DNA of 6,228 bases from Lysobacterales bacterium UBA5700 (lineage in GTDB: Bacteria; Pseudomonadota; Gammaproteobacteria; Xanthomonadales; Xanthomonadaceae). A program made the translations under genes and the position numbers. Under the pieces are notes generated by a model. It was not told the origin of the DNA, did not search any database, and saw only the letters and a program-made list of their open reading frames with translations. Below, in pieces: positions 5,360 to 6,228 of the stretch. The stretch covers positions 24,957 through 31,184 of the forward strand of contig DIHI01000159.1 in NCBI GenBank assembly GCA_002420085.1. The letters run 5' to 3'. Numbering within the stretch: the stretch's first letter is position 1; each line of letters begins with the position of its first letter.

Positions 5360-6210
5360 TGCGCGAGACGATTCTGGAAACCGCGCGCGGTCGACTGGGC
5401 CTGCTTCGGCGCGGGCCACCGGATGGGGTGCGGGTGCTGGCGGTCCATGGCTGGCTCGACAACGCCGCCAGTTTCGTGCCGATGATGCCATTCCTGTCCG
5501 GTTGCGATCTGGCGGTGATCGACCTGCCGGGGCATGGCTGGTCCGAGCATCGTCCATTCGGCTCGGAATACACCTTGGCCGGCTGGGTCGAGGACGTGCT
5601 GGCGGCACTTGACGCACTCGGCTGGTCGCGCGCCTGTCTGCTCGGGCATTCGCTGGGCGGTGCGATCTGTTCGATGACCGCCGCCGCAGCACCGGAGCGG
5701 GTCGAGCGACTGGCCCTGATCGAAGCCCTGGGCGCCCTGGCCGGTGGCCCGGAATCGGCACTGGCGCGTCTGCGTGAAGGGATCGCCGGTCGGCGGGCCC
5801 TGGCCGGAAAGCAGTTGCGGGTGTTCCGCGACCTGGCCGCAGCCGTGCGGGTGCGGATGGCAGCCAATGCCTTGAGTGAGTCGGTCGCGCGCCTGCTGGT
5901 CGAGCGTGGTGTCGCCGGGGTCGAGGGCGGTTATGTCTGGCGCAGCGACCCGCGTCTGACCCTGGCCTCGCCCCAACGTGCCGAAGAGTCCACCATCCGT
6001 GCCTGGTTGGCCGGCATCGAGTGTCCGACCCTGTTGATCGCCGCCGCCGAAGCGCAGCCGTATTTTGCTCCGGACCTGCGCGATGCCCGGCTCGCCGCCG
6101 TCAATGACATCCGGATGTCGATCCTGCCGGGCGGCCACCACCTGCACATGGAAACGCCCGAGCCGGTGGCTCGGGCGTTGGTGGCCTTCCTTGCCACAGA
6201 AGCCGACTGA
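5359..6210 (+). CDS. Alpha/beta hydrolase, SERHL-like
   Basis: A 283-residue alpha/beta-hydrolase-fold enzyme, soluble and without a signal peptide. Visible elements: the oxyanion-hole strand VLAVHGWLDNAASF (residues 26-39), the DLPGHGWS turn (55-62), the nucleophile elbow GHSLGG with Ser98, and the C-terminal PGGHHLHME with His260 as the likely catalytic histidine (it aligns with the PGNH of SERHL). The acid residue cannot be fixed by eye; Glu122, in LIEALG just after the nucleophile strand, is one candidate. The HGWLDN opening and the LLVERGVAGVEGGYVWRSDPRL segment resemble the serine hydrolase-like (SERHL) group, whose natural substrates I do not know. An esterase-type activity is inference. 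It begins on the last base of the hemH stop (TGATG), so translation is coupled to ferrochelatase. A haem-related role is possible from position only. Confidence 0.92.
   Translation: MRETILETARGRLGLLRRGPPDGVRVLAVHGWLDNAASFVPMMPFLSGCDLAVIDLPGHGWSEHRPFGSEYTLAGWVEDVLAALDALGWSRACLLGHSLGGAICSMTAAAAPERVERLALIEALGALAGGPESALARLREGIAGRRALAGKQLRVFRDLAAAVRVRMAANALSESVARLLVERGVAGVEGGYVWRSDPRLTLASPQRAEESTIRAWLAGIECPTLLIAAAEAQPYFAPDLRDARLAAVNDIRMSILPGGHHLHMETPEPVARALVAFLATEAD
6153..6179 (+). repeat. 12-bp perfect hairpin inside the 3' end of the hydrolase gene
   Basis: AACGCCCGAGCC at 6153-6164 is the exact reverse complement of GGCTCGGGCGTT at 6168-6179, around a GGT loop. It ends 31 bases before the end of the stop codon and encodes part of ETPEPVARAL. 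It has the look of a terminator stem, but the bases after it (GGTGGCCTTCC) contain no U-run. It may slow or partly end transcription, or shield the hemH-hydrolase message from 3' decay. Confidence 0.6.
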
Positions 6211-6215
6211 AGGGG

Positions 6216-6221
6216 AGGAGG
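6216..6221 (+). promoter_or_regulatory. Strong ribosome-binding site for a gene starting just past the window
   Basis: AGGAGG, a full Shine-Dalgarno consensus inside GGGGAGGAGGG, begins six bases after the hydrolase stop. Seven bases follow before the window ends, so a start codon is expected at about 6229. The next gene is therefore probably the third or later member of the hemH operon. Confidence 0.65.
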
Positions 6222-6228
6222 GACAGTC

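Noticed and set aside
4955..6147. Long minus-strand frames antisense to hemH and the hydrolase (268 and 291 codons)
   Set aside because: They lie opposite two well-supported genes, have Arg/Pro/Gln/Gly-biased shadow composition and no recognisable motifs.

Overview
The window is gene-dense, GC-rich DNA of chromosomal character. The gene set (a separate-alpha-subunit glycyl-tRNA synthetase, a three-gene tatABC operon, a proteobacterial ferrochelatase and a BPSS1780-type membrane protein) points to a proteobacterium. The GlyQ, TatA and TatB sequences resemble the gammaproteobacterial versions most. A lineage near the Xanthomonadales is my guess from GC richness and protein character, and nothing here proves it. 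I saw no mobile element, CRISPR array, rRNA or tRNA gene, phage gene or toxin-antitoxin pair.

Layout, left to right. (1) 1-437, minus: the 5' half of glyQ, cut by the window edge. (2) 561-1478, plus: a six-helix BPSS1780-like inner-membrane protein, divergent from glyQ. (3) 1479-1667: a convergent intergenic stretch with a 15-bp tandem repeat and a perfect 10-bp inverted repeat, possibly a shared transcription end. (4) 1668-3190, minus: tatA-tatB-tatC, encoding the complete twin-arginine translocase, with tatB and tatC overlapping by ATGA. (5) 3345-4022, minus: a secreted SYLF/Ysc84-domain protein with a Sec signal peptide. (6) 4023-4354: a divergent intergenic region containing a GC hairpin and a candidate 50-codon small ORF. 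That ORF has a strong ribosome-binding site, and its stop overlaps the hemH start by ATGA. (7) 4355-5359, plus: hemH (ferrochelatase). (8) 5359-6210, plus: an alpha/beta hydrolase of SERHL type, overlapping hemH by one base (TGATG). A strong Shine-Dalgarno sequence at 6216-6221 implies that another gene of the same operon starts right at or just past the window end.

Most of the content is ordinary housekeeping: translation, protein export and the last step of haem synthesis. I see no convincing undescribed system. The most useful second looks are the small ORF apparently coupled to hemH, the 12-bp perfect hairpin inside the 3' end of the hydrolase gene, and the repeat cluster between the convergent genes.
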